18,118 nt of DNA from an uncultured Collinsella sp. (GTDB lineage: Bacteria > Actinomycetota > Coriobacteriia > Coriobacteriales > Coriobacteriaceae). A program made the translations under genes and the position numbers. How positions within the stretch are numbered: position 1 is the first letter of the stretch; every line of letters begins with the position of its first letter. A model generated the notes under the pieces. The model worked only from the letters and a program-made list of their open reading frames with translations. It was not told where the DNA came from and made no database searches. The stretch lies in NCBI GenBank assembly GCA_900752425.1, contig CAADVE010000100.1, positions 1 to 18,118 on the forward strand, written 5' to 3'. Positions 1 through 7,477 of the stretch are shown here, piece after piece.

Positions 1-765
1 CGTGCGGTGTTCGTGCTCATGATGCTCTTTACAGTGCTGGCGCTCGTCGCCGGTTGGGGCTTTAGGCCGCAGACCAGCCATGTCGCCGGGCATGCGGATG
101 CCGATTCGGCAGAGGAAGGGGAGCGTGCGGGACAAAGCACCAACCCCAGCACGTCCACCCGCGCCACCTTCGCAGCCAGCATCAAGACAGTCTTCACCAA
201 CAGCGTCCTCGCCCTGCTGTTCTGCATTATTTTCCTCTCGAACTTTGGCTACGGTGCCTTCGATCCGCTGGAGTCGTTCTTCTACCGCGATGTCCTGCAC
301 GTCGGTGTTGAGTGGATGGGCTGGCTCTCGTCGGCCAGCGGTGTGGGCGCGGTACTGGGCGCCGTGGTCGCGCTCCGCTTGCCGCCGCACCTGGTCAACC
401 TAAAAACGCTGCTCGTGGCGCTTATGTCCGTGGGCCTGGGAAGTTTGCTCTATGTGGGAACACCGTACGTGGGTGTAGCCCTCGTCGGCCAGATTGCCCT
501 GGGCGTGGCGTGGGGCGTCGTCAACCCGCTCCACAACACGATCGTGCAAACGACGGCCCCGCTCGAGCAGCTCGGTCGCGTCAACTCGGTCATGGGCTTT
601 GGCAACATGTTCGCCGGCGTGGCCCCGCTGGCAATTGCCCCATGGCTGGCGGCGACATTTGGCGTGCAGCAGACGCTCGTAGGGGCGGGCATGGTCGTGA
701 CGGCAGTTCCCGCGGCGCTGCTGCTGTTTGGCCGCCGGCACTTGGATCGTGCCGTAAAGCAGTAA
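1..765 (+). CDS. MFS family efflux transporter, C-terminal part (5' truncated)
   Basis: The reading frame is open from the first base, so this is the 3' part (254 codons) of a gene that begins before the window. The product is a membrane protein with several hydrophobic helices in major facilitator style. An Asp/Glu/Ser/Thr-rich cytoplasmic loop at about residues 27-55 would be the central loop between the two six-helix bundles. The second bundle follows, with glycine-rich helices (SSASGVGAVLGAVVAL) and the segment QTTAPLEQLGRVNSVMGFG, typical of the MFS_3 / EntS-like drug and siderophore exporters. It ends in a basic tail (GRRHLDRAVKQ). By family it would export small hydrophobic compounds using the proton gradient, but the substrate cannot be read from sequence. 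A hairpin repeat begins directly after the stop codon. Confidence 0.85.
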   Translation, partial: RAVFVLMMLFTVLALVAGWGFRPQTSHVAGHADADSAEEGERAGQSTNPSTSTRATFAASIKTVFTNSVLALLFCIIFLSNFGYGAFDPLESFFYRDVLHVGVEWMGWLSSASGVGAVLGAVVALRLPPHLVNLKTLLVALMSVGLGSLLYVGTPYVGVALVGQIALGVAWGVVNPLHNTIVQTTAPLEQLGRVNSVMGFGNMFAGVAPLAIAPWLAATFGVQQTLVGAGMVVTAVPAALLLFGRRHLDRAVKQ

Positions 766-830
766 AAACCATCACAACATTCGATGAAAATTGCGATTTT
801 GCCGAAAAGCGTCGAATGTTGTGATGGTTT
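766..830. repeat. Long perfect inverted repeat (19-bp stem) after the MFS gene
   Basis: Bases 766-784 and 812-830 are exact reverse complements of 19 nt (arm starts AAACCATCACAAC), separated by a 27-nt loop that itself holds a small AAAAT...ATTTT symmetry. The left arm starts one base after the MFS stop codon. There is no T-run after the right arm, so it is not a classic terminator, although the RNA hairpin would be very stable. It resembles dispersed intergenic palindromes of Coriobacteriia. Its function is unknown. Confidence 0.75.
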
Positions 831-864
831 GCGCTCCGGCCAGGCCACCCTTCGGGTTCGGCCA

Positions 865-891
865 CCACAGAGGGGACAGGCACCTTTGTGG
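865..891. repeat. Small hairpin repeat, copy 1 (9-nt loop GGACAGGCA)
   Basis: The arms CCACAGAGG (865-873) and CCTTTGTGG (883-891) pair with one G-U wobble and enclose the 9-nt loop GGACAGGCA. A second hairpin of the same design, loop GGGCAGGCT, lies at 1816-1850, and a half copy lies near 7541-7556. They look like members of a dispersed intergenic hairpin family. Confidence 0.55.
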
Positions 892-981
892 CGATCGGGC
901 CCCAACGGCCTGCGCCTTGGTATACCATGTACGCCGTTCACGAATACACCCCTCACCGCCGCACAACCCAGAAAGGCCCCC

Positions 982-1803
982 ATGGACACCACCTTCAGCC
1001 ACATCAAAGCCGTGCTCTGCGATATCGACGGCACGCTGCTCACGAGCCAGCACACGGTGTCCCCGCGCACCGTGGCGGCGATTCGCGCCCTGCGCGAGCG
1101 CGGCGTACTCTTTGGCCTGTGCACCGGGCGCGACGCCCACGCGACCGAGGCCATGTACGAGCTCTGGGGTATCGAAGGCCTGGTAGACGTGATGGTGGGC
1201 TGCGGTGGCGCCGAGGTCATCGACCGCGCGCACGACATCAACGAGCTGAGCTATCCGCTGCCGGGCGAGACCATCGCGCGCATCTGCGAGCACATGGCGG
1301 ACCTTCCGGCAACGCCCGTCTGCCCCCGAGACGGCGTGTTCTACGTGCCCGAGAGCAACGCGTGCGTCGAGCACCTGTCGCGCGTCGACGGTGTGCCCTA
1401 CCAGGTGGTTGATTTTGCCGAGTTTTTGCGCGAGCCGCAGCCCAAGGTGATGTTTACCATGGCGCCCGAGGTAATGCCGCGGGTGATTGAGCGGGCGTCG
1501 ACGTTTTCCGATGACACTGTTAAGGCGGCGGCTCTGCAAACCACGCAGCGGCTCTACGAGTTCATGGATCCGCGCGTGTCCAAGACGCGCGGCCTTGTGC
1601 GCGTGGCGGAGCTCAACGACATGGAGCTCCAGGACATCTGCGTGTTTGGCGATGCGGACAACGACACCTGTATGGTGGCTGACGCCGGCGTGGGCGTGGC
1701 CATGGCAAACGGTAGCGATGCCACCCGTGCCGCCGCCGATTTTGTAACCGCGAGCAACGACAAAGACGGCATCGCGATCTTTATCGAGGAGCATCTGCTG
1801 TAG
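982..1803 (+). CDS. Cof-type HAD-IIB family phosphatase
   Basis: This 273-residue cytoplasmic protein carries all four haloacid dehalogenase motifs. Motif I is DIDGTL near residue 13 (nucleophile Asp plus acid/base Asp). Motif II is the Thr of CTGRD near residue 46. Motif III is the Lys of VSKTRGL near 199. Motif IV is GDADNDTCMV near 219. The long cap between motifs II and III and the GDxxND signature place it with the Cof/YidA subfamily IIB, which hydrolyses sugar phosphates, flavin phosphates or similar metabolites using Mg2+. The exact substrate is unknown. The ATG at 982 is chosen because AGAAAGG precedes it and homology begins at once. The frame stays open upstream to 784, but that part would translate the two hairpin repeats. 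It appears to be a single-gene unit. Confidence 0.85.
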   Translation: MDTTFSHIKAVLCDIDGTLLTSQHTVSPRTVAAIRALRERGVLFGLCTGRDAHATEAMYELWGIEGLVDVMVGCGGAEVIDRAHDINELSYPLPGETIARICEHMADLPATPVCPRDGVFYVPESNACVEHLSRVDGVPYQVVDFAEFLREPQPKVMFTMAPEVMPRVIERASTFSDDTVKAAALQTTQRLYEFMDPRVSKTRGLVRVAELNDMELQDICVFGDADNDTCMVADAGVGVAMANGSDATRAAADFVTASNDKDGIAIFIEEHLL

Positions 1804-1815
1804 CGCCGGGGGAGA

Positions 1816-1850
1816 ACCACCGCAAAGGGGGCAGGCTCCTTTGCGGTGGT
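1816..1850. repeat. Small hairpin repeat, copy 2 (13-bp stem, loop GGGCAGGCT)
   Basis: The arms ACCACCGCAAAGG (1816-1828) and CCTTTGCGGTGGT (1838-1850) are perfect complements around a 9-nt loop. Loop and inner stem match the hairpin at 865-891, with a compensated change in the stem (CAAAGG/CCTTTG kept, GCGG replacing GTGG). It lies 12 bases after the HAD stop codon and could end or stabilise that transcript, but no T-run follows. Confidence 0.65.
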
Positions 1851-1990
1851 CTCAGGCGATTTGGGCGAATTGATGCCTAAAATCTGCGCGAAAACCCAAA
1901 TAACGTTGTCTGAACATTACGCTTCTAACCACCGATGAGCTGAAGATATTCCCATCAATTTGGTAGTCTATTCCTCCCGGTTAATGACCT

Positions 1991-2020
1991 ACCGTTCACG
2001 GTTGATTTTCGACCGTTCAC
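1991..2020 (+). promoter_or_regulatory. Putative LytTR-type response regulator binding site
   Basis: Two identical 9-mers ACCGTTCAC (1991-1999 and 2012-2020) stand in direct orientation, separated by exactly 12 bp. The known LytTR operator (AgrA, VirR, LytR, AlgR type) is a pair of [TA][AC][CA]GTTN[AG][TG] repeats separated by 12-13 bp. Both copies match eight of nine positions, with C at the last. The similarity extends further: the 21-bp units at 1978 and 1999 both begin with CGGTT and agree at 16 of 21 positions. The spacing puts both sites on one DNA face. No LytTR regulator gene is in the window. Confidence 0.6.
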
Positions 2021-2027
2021 AGGATGC

Positions 2028-2041
2028 TTGCTCTTGAGCAA
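2028..2041. promoter_or_regulatory. 14-bp palindrome TTGCTC-TT-GAGCAA
   Basis: A perfect 6-bp inverted repeat with a 2-nt centre starts 7 bp after the LytTR-type repeats. It contains two -35-like hexamers (TTGCTC 2028-2033, TTGAGC 2034-2039), and a TAAAAT at 2059-2064 could be a -10 element after a long 19-bp spacer. A long spacer is common at activator-dependent LytTR promoters. It could also be the operator of another regulator. Confidence 0.4.
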
Positions 2042-2189
2042 AATGTTGTGCAAATAAATAAAATGCTATTAAAAAACTGATAACTAGCTTAATTACCAGT
2101 AGAAACAGATATTTTATAGCGAATAAAAGAAAGTAAATCTGAGTAAATGTCAAGAGAATTGAGAACTGGCTACAAAAATGTCGGTTTTG

Positions 2190-2219
2190 TTGCTCGGATG
2201 TTTAAACAATAGTTACAAT
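2190..2219 (+). promoter_or_regulatory. Candidate proximal promoter of the pilus locus
   Basis: TTGCTC (2190-2195) and TACAAT (2214-2219) are separated by 18 bp. Transcription would start near 2226, giving a leader of about 80 nt whose first bases form the hairpin at 2234-2254. The -10 is good and the -35 is only fair. Confidence 0.4.
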
Positions 2220-2233
2220 AGTATTACTAAGCG

Positions 2234-2254
2234 TGCGCAATTACAGATTGCGCA
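2234..2254. promoter_or_regulatory. 8-bp perfect inverted repeat in the pilus leader
   Basis: TGCGCAAT (2234-2241) and ATTGCGCA (2247-2254) enclose the 5-nt loop TACAG. If the promoter at 2190-2219 is used, this hairpin lies near the 5' end of the mRNA and could stabilise it. As DNA it could equally be a repressor operator just downstream of the start site. Confidence 0.45.
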
Positions 2255-2308
2255 GATACGTTTGATAGTGAAAGAGCAAGATCGCGGTCTCTTGGGGAGG
2301 AGACATCG

Positions 2309-5300
2309 ATGACGGCAAATTCAAATAAATCTAAGCAAGGTAATAAAGCGGCGCATCGTGTGATAGCGGGTGTTTTGTGCGGAGCTTCTGTTTTGAGCTT
2401 GGTACTGTCGCTCGTCATGCCCCCGATTTCCCAGGCCATCGCTAACGATGCCCAGCCAGTTTCTACTGAGAAAAATGTGATGGGGGAGGGTTCCTCAAGT
2501 GAGTCTACTGATGTAGACAACGCTACCAACAGGGATACCGAAAACCAGAATAGTGACGATGTCGAAAACGGCGTGGGCGATGCCCAACCGGAGGAGCAGC
2601 CCAAGGACGAGTCGCAGGCAGAAGATAATGAAGCGGTCGACGATGGCACTGTCTCGGTAGCCGAAGAAGCTGCGGAGAACGAAGAAGCAGCCACGGCTAT
2701 TGCTAATGGCGGTGAATTGCGAGATAAGCTTCAGGGCGTTGGGGAAAATCAAGCTGTTAGCTTTGAGCTTGCAAACGATATCGACTATCCCGGCGAAATC
2801 AAACTTGAGAAGAGCGGCAGCAATATAACGCTGGACTTAAGCGGCCATAAAATCACGCATTCGGGCGACAATTCAAATAAGCCGCTCTTCAACATCACCA
2901 ATAACGCGGCGCTTACAGTTAAAGATTCTAACCAAGGGTCTGATCAAAAGCAGACTTCGGATGGCGGCAATAATGGGCGAGTTGCCTCGATGGACTACGA
3001 CACCAGCTCTGGCATTCCGACCAAACTCACGTATTACGTGACCGAATCGACGCCGAACGGTACGGGGACAACCGAGACTCTCTATAGGCACGAGGTCAGC
3101 ATCAACGGTGCCATCGTGGGTACCGCTGCCGGCTCCACGATGAGGCTCATCAACGTTTATGCGGGCGGTACGTTTAATCTTGATAGCGGTGTAATTACCC
3201 AACAGTATAATTGCAATGTTGGCAACCTCATCTATGCCGAGAACGGCTCTACCGTCAACATGAGCGGTGGCTATGTGTGTGGCGCTTCTAGCTCGGGTGC
3301 GGGCGCGGGCATTAAGGTGTCCAACGATAAAGGTAAGGCCTCGACCCTAAAACTGACCGGTGGCGTAATTGCCGGCAACAGCGCTCCTAATGGCGGCGGT
3401 GTGTATGCTGGAGGTTCCACGGTCACCATAACTGGTGGCGTAATCTCCGGCAACAGCACACTTCCTTCTGGCACTGGTTTCGGCGGCGGCATCATGGCCG
3501 AAGGCGGCAGCGTCACTGTTTCCGGTGGCTACATCACTAACAATAAATATGCCAATTTCTGTGGCCAAGATGGTTATGGCGATCATGGCGGCGCTGGACT
3601 TGCCGCTAGAAACGGTACTCATGTCACCATTTCGGGCGGCCAGATCACGGGCAACTATTCTGAGGAAGCAGGCGGCGGCGTTTACGTTACCGATGTCAAT
3701 CGCAATGACCAGACATCTCGCCAGGGAATGGCATGGCTCAACATTACAGGGGGGATTATTGCCTCTAACGTGAGCAATCGTTCTGAGGGCGCTGGCATTC
3801 GCGTGGGCCAGATGGTTGACGCGATGATTAACGGTACTGAAGATAGTAAAGTCTACATTACAAACAATCACTGCATGTCTCGCTTTGACTGGGGTGGCGG
3901 CGGCATCTTTGTTCAGGGAAACTCAAACCAAGGCAAGGAATATACTGCTGGTAGGCTATTCATATATAACTCGTACATTAGCGCCAATGAAGCTGGCGGC
4001 TACGGCGGTGGCGTTGCAGTCTGCCCCACGGGCAAGACGTTGGTAACGAACACTGAGGGCACGGCAATCTTTGGCAATTCGTCTGCCAAAGATCAGCAGG
4101 ACGCAAAAGCTGATTATAATTCTGAAGAGAATAGCGGTAACGAAGGCACCCCTCACCTATCCGCTGGTGGCCACGAAGGCCTTGAGCACAAAAAGAACCA
4201 GGATGCTGACGCCTACAATGCCAAAGAGTTTCGCGAAAACGGCCACGCGGACTTCTTCCTTGCGGCGGAGGATCATAAGACCCCGATCGCGGCGGTGATT
4301 GGCAAAATGCTTGGCGGCGGTGACGCCAAATACAAGGGAAGTAAAGAGCTTACGCAAGCCATTACTATCCCCGCTAACGGTGGCGTGCAGGTATATAAAA
4401 GCATCGGCCTGAGCTCGGGTGTTACAGCTCAAGACGAAGCCGCGATCAATGCGCAAAAAGTTGCGACAACGTTCATCACCGGCAACTATTCCTGGGACCA
4501 TGGCGGCGGCATCATGTCGAACGGCGACCTGTACATGGGCGCGCCTGAGGACACGTATGTCTATCCGAGCCTTAAGCTCAAGGCGACCAAGAAGCTGAAA
4601 GGCCGCGACCTCAAAAAAGAGGAGTTCTCCTTTACGGTGTATCGCAAGAATTCAGACAACCCTTTGGCTGGCACGACATTCAATCGCAACGTTTGCACCG
4701 AGGTTGGAACAGCAAAAAATGATGCAAGCGGCAATATCACGTTTGACCTTGGTGAACAGTTCGCAACGGGTGGCACGGGTAACGAAATCACATACTACTT
4801 GGTCGAAGATGCCGGCGATGATCCTGACATCACGTGCGACTCCAGTGTGTATGAGATTGTGGTACGGACCCAGGATAAGCCGACCAAGCTCATGACTGTT
4901 CCGAGTAAAAATAATCCGAACGAAGAGAAGGAACTTCTCATCCATAACTACACGATTACAGACGTCAACGGGACCAAGTACGAACTCGATAAGTCTGGGA
5001 AGTGGGTTAACAAAAAAACGTGGAGTGTCGCGAAGGATGTCGACAGCTATTATCAAATTATCTGTGAGGACGGTTCGCCGACTTTCACTAACGTATGTAC
5101 CGCGTACGACTCGACTGGCGTTTGGATCCCTAAGGCGACCAAGGTCGTTAAGGGTGGCGAGATGAAGGAGTTCACGCTCGAGTTTGCGGATAACGAGAAC
5201 TTCGATAGTCCCAAGACGGTTATGACCGACCCCGACGGCGTGATTACCACCACTGCCGACGGCAAGAAGTCTCAGACCCGGAGCTTCGACGAGATTGAGT

Positions 5301-5728
5301 ACAAACTCGATCAACTCGACAAGCTCAAGACCGACTCTACTGGCCGTGGCGCCTCCAAGACCTTCACGTACTATGTGCGCGAGAAGGACGAACACTTGAC
5401 CTATCCGCATTACAAGTTTGATCAGTCGGTCTACAAGTTCACGGTTACGGCAACGGATAATGCCGAAGGACACATCGACTGTGCGGTGACCTACAGGAAG
5501 GGAACCGTTGACCCCGGCGGTACGTGGAAAGAAACCGATAATAAGGACCATGAGTTTCCCGACACTACCCCCACCTTCACCAACACCTACTCCACCTCTT
5601 TGCCCCTTTCTGGTATGTCGGGCGTCACTCTGACGTACCTTGCCGGCGCGGCGGTGCTTTGCGCTGCTGCGGCCTGGATGCACATTCGTCGCAAGGCGAA
5701 TGCGAAGGGAGGCGAGCGTCGTGAATAA
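2309..5728 (+). CDS. Large LPxTG-like surface protein: beta-helix plus two pilin isopeptide domains (probable pilus tip adhesin)
   Basis: This 1139-residue protein is exported and should be sortase-anchored. Domains in order: signal peptide 1-45 (basic start, hydrophobic core, cleavage near QAIA-ND); an acidic, disordered Asp/Glu/Ser stretch of about 50-130; a Gly/Asn-rich right-handed beta-helix of about 170-590 with repeated turns such as ITGGVISGN and VSGGYITNN; a linker with one more turn (GNYSWDHGGGIMSNG); and two Spy0128-type isopeptide domains, about 752-932 and 937-1094. Each isopeptide domain has an early Lys (KATKKLKG, KATKVVKG), a YY-V-E strand and a closing FTN Asn. The end is LPLSG (1098-1102), a membrane helix and a basic tail. 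GGGGAGGAG precedes the ATG. The next gene overlaps by 8 nt. The layout fits a FimB-like tip protein, and the helix may bind glycans. Its codon use is visibly more AT-rich than the pilin gene's. Confidence 0.85.
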   Translation: MTANSNKSKQGNKAAHRVIAGVLCGASVLSLVLSLVMPPISQAIANDAQPVSTEKNVMGEGSSSESTDVDNATNRDTENQNSDDVENGVGDAQPEEQPKDESQAEDNEAVDDGTVSVAEEAAENEEAATAIANGGELRDKLQGVGENQAVSFELANDIDYPGEIKLEKSGSNITLDLSGHKITHSGDNSNKPLFNITNNAALTVKDSNQGSDQKQTSDGGNNGRVASMDYDTSSGIPTKLTYYVTESTPNGTGTTETLYRHEVSINGAIVGTAAGSTMRLINVYAGGTFNLDSGVITQQYNCNVGNLIYAENGSTVNMSGGYVCGASSSGAGAGIKVSNDKGKASTLKLTGGVIAGNSAPNGGGVYAGGSTVTITGGVISGNSTLPSGTGFGGGIMAEGGSVTVSGGYITNNKYANFCGQDGYGDHGGAGLAARNGTHVTISGGQITGNYSEEAGGGVYVTDVNRNDQTSRQGMAWLNITGGIIASNVSNRSEGAGIRVGQMVDAMINGTEDSKVYITNNHCMSRFDWGGGGIFVQGNSNQGKEYTAGRLFIYNSYISANEAGGYGGGVAVCPTGKTLVTNTEGTAIFGNSSAKDQQDAKADYNSEENSGNEGTPHLSAGGHEGLEHKKNQDADAYNAKEFRENGHADFFLAAEDHKTPIAAVIGKMLGGGDAKYKGSKELTQAITIPANGGVQVYKSIGLSSGVTAQDEAAINAQKVATTFITGNYSWDHGGGIMSNGDLYMGAPEDTYVYPSLKLKATKKLKGRDLKKEEFSFTVYRKNSDNPLAGTTFNRNVCTEVGTAKNDASGNITFDLGEQFATGGTGNEITYYLVEDAGDDPDITCDSSVYEIVVRTQDKPTKLMTVPSKNNPNEEKELLIHNYTITDVNGTKYELDKSGKWVNKKTWSVAKDVDSYYQIICEDGSPTFTNVCTAYDSTGVWIPKATKVVKGGEMKEFTLEFADNENFDSPKTVMTDPDGVITTTADGKKSQTRSFDEIEYKLDQLDKLKTDSTGRGASKTFTYYVREKDEHLTYPHYKFDQSVYKFTVTATDNAEGHIDCAVTYRKGTVDPGGTWKETDNKDHEFPDTTPTFTNTYSTSLPLSGMSGVTLTYLAGAAVLCAAAAWMHIRRKANAKGGERRE

Positions 5729-7370
5729 GAAAGTTTGCTCCTTCCCGATCTTGTTTGCGCTGCTTGCCCTCCTGATCGGCACCTGCGCGGTTGTGTTCCC
5801 CGCTTCCGCGCAGGCCGCGCCGACCTCGACCGGTTCCATCACGGTGAGCGGCACCGTGGCGAGCCGCTACGACGCCTACCAGATCTTTAGCGCCAACGTC
5901 GTCGACGGCGACAGCGACGCCAAGATCGCCACCGACCTTGCCTGGGCAAGCGACGCTGTGCGCGACGCCGCGCTGCCTGTGCTGCACAGCGCTGGCATGC
6001 CCAATTCCCAGACCACCGCGCAGGAAGCTGCCGAGTGGCTCAACACCGATTCCCACCTTACGAGCGCGCTGAGCGTACAGCTCGCTCGTTCCCTCCAGAG
6101 CTCTGGCGCCGAGCTCGCGGCCCTTAACGCGGGTACGGAGGCCGAGCTGCCCTGCGGCTACTGGCTCATCGTTGCCGACGACGATGCCATCGCCCAGGAC
6201 GAGGCCGGCACCGCGCCGATCATGGCCCTGGTCGGCGGCAGCGCCGTCACCGTCAAGCCCAAGGCCGCGACCCCCAAGGTCAAAAAGCACGTGCTGGAGG
6301 ACAGCACCGCCGCCTGGCAGAAGGCCGCCGACGCCACGGTCGCCGACGACCTGTACTGGCGCCTCTCGGCCACGGTCCCGGCGGGTCTCACCGCCTACGA
6401 CACCTATACGGTGCAGTTCGTCGACACCATGAGCGTGGGGCTCGACCCCTCCAAGGTCGCCACGAGCATGCGCATGTACGTGGCGGCGGGCGCGGACGGC
6501 GGCTTCGATGTGGTCGCATGTGAGGGCGGCAACGTCAGCTCGACGCCGGCTAAAGGGTGGACAGACATATCTTCACGGTGCAAGGTCACGGTCAAGGGCA
6601 ATGCCTTCACCGTGCGTACCGGCGACCTCATCGCCGCGCTCGGCGGGGCAGACGCCTTTACCTCGGGCGCCCGCGTGGTCGCTGTCTACAATGCGCCGTT
6701 GGGGGCCAACTGCAATCGAGGCGCTACCAAGGGCAATCCCAACGAGGTCTTCCTGCGTTACCCGCGCTCTCCCTTTGCCGACCAGTCCGGCGACGCCGGC
6801 TTCACCCGCACGCCGAGCGATGACGCGTGCGCCTACACCTGGGGACTCAGTCTGATCAAGCGCTCAAGCTCAGACGATAAGCCGCTCGCGGGTGCCAAAC
6901 TGCGCATCATCGACGACCGCGGTCGCATCCTAACGACTGACGGCTCGTGGTCGACGGATGCCGACGCGTGCATCACCACGGACGCGGATGGCCATGTGGA
7001 ATTGAGCGGTGTGGACGCGGGTGTCTATATCGTCGAGGAAATCGCGGCACCCAAGGGCTACACCGCCTTTGAGGGCAAGCGTACGGTGACGGTTACGGCT
7101 GAGGGTCTGGACGTTAAACAAGTGGCGACCGCGAAGCCCAAGGTGACCGTATCGGTCGAAAACCCTCTGCGGGTTGATACCGCCGATGCCAGGACGGGTT
7201 CGATTGAGCTGTCGGTGCTCAACACCCCAAGCAAAGAAGCAGGTCGAGGCTTTATGCCCTCGACGGGAGATAGAACGTTGGTACTGGTGGCGGTTTTGGC
7301 TGCCATCGGAGTGGCGGCTATTGTTGTCGCGCTCGTCATCAAGCGGGGAGGAGGTCGCCGTGAAAAATAA
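5721..7370 (+). CDS. Isopeptide-forming fimbrial backbone pilin, FimA/SpaA type
   Basis: The GTG at 5721 lies within the end of the upstream gene (GTGAATAA) behind GGGAGGCG, a translational coupling arrangement. The 549-residue product has a signal peptide (cleavage near AQA-AP, residue 33). An N-terminal pilin domain with DAYQIF and CGYWLI follows. The segment VTVKPKAATPKVKK (near 176-190) should supply the Lys that sortase links to the next subunit. A fimbrial isopeptide D2-type domain covers about 190-365. A SpaA/Cna-B domain covers about 376-463, with Lys in SLIKRSS and the E-box YIVEEIAAPKGY. It ends in the sorting signal MPSTG (512-516), a membrane helix and KRGGGRREK. This is the usual build of a pilus shaft subunit polymerised by a class C sortase. 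No sortase gene is present here. Confidence 0.88.
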   Translation: MNKKVCSFPILFALLALLIGTCAVVFPASAQAAPTSTGSITVSGTVASRYDAYQIFSANVVDGDSDAKIATDLAWASDAVRDAALPVLHSAGMPNSQTTAQEAAEWLNTDSHLTSALSVQLARSLQSSGAELAALNAGTEAELPCGYWLIVADDDAIAQDEAGTAPIMALVGGSAVTVKPKAATPKVKKHVLEDSTAAWQKAADATVADDLYWRLSATVPAGLTAYDTYTVQFVDTMSVGLDPSKVATSMRMYVAAGADGGFDVVACEGGNVSSTPAKGWTDISSRCKVTVKGNAFTVRTGDLIAALGGADAFTSGARVVAVYNAPLGANCNRGATKGNPNEVFLRYPRSPFADQSGDAGFTRTPSDDACAYTWGLSLIKRSSSDDKPLAGAKLRIIDDRGRILTTDGSWSTDADACITTDADGHVELSGVDAGVYIVEEIAAPKGYTAFEGKRTVTVTAEGLDVKQVATAKPKVTVSVENPLRVDTADARTGSIELSVLNTPSKEAGRGFMPSTGDRTLVLVAVLAAIGVAAIVVALVIKRGGGRREK

Positions 7371-7413
7371 TTGCCCTTCTCGCTCAATGGCGTACTGCCT
7401 CCGTAGCGAGTGA
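7360..7413 (+). pseudogene. Start of a lost third pilus-operon gene (17 codons)
   Basis: A very strong ribosome site (GGGGAGGAGG, 7346-7355) stands before a GTG at 7360 that overlaps the pilin stop codon (GTGAAAAATAA). This is the same design as the junction between the two pilus genes. The frame reads VKNNCPSRSMAYCLRSE and then stops at TGA 7411-7413. A terminator follows about 65 bases later. In known pilus loci the next gene is the class C sortase. I infer that the start of such a gene remains and its body has been deleted, with the residual sequence running out of frame. A genuine 17-residue peptide is possible but less likely. Confidence 0.5.
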
Positions 7414-7477
7414 CGCACAGGCCTACCGACCTGATGATCATTGGTTTTGAAAAAGTTACTAGAGAACCCTCCAAGAA

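Larger units (their letters stand above)
1804..2308. other. 505-bp intergenic region upstream of the pilus locus
   Basis: I find no credible gene here. The first 50 bases hold the hairpin repeat. From about 1900 the sequence becomes strikingly AT-rich: bases 2041-2160 contain 29 G or C in 120, against well over 60 percent in the neighbouring genes. The region carries a LytTR-type operator, a 14-bp palindrome, two promoter-like arrangements and a 5'-leader hairpin, listed separately. The composition and the density of control elements fit a regulated, possibly horizontally acquired, pilus locus. Confidence 0.7.

Noticed and set aside
784..981. 66-codon N-terminal extension of the HAD phosphatase
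   Set aside because: It would translate two hairpin repeats, lacks a ribosome site at 784, and HAD motif I normally lies about 10-15 residues from the start, as it does from the ATG at 982.
2174..2188. 15-nt match (AAAAATGTCGGTTTT) to the loop side of palindrome A
   Set aside because: The arms of the palindrome are missing, and the sequence is low in complexity and sits in an AT-rich area. It could be a relic, but it is not supportable.
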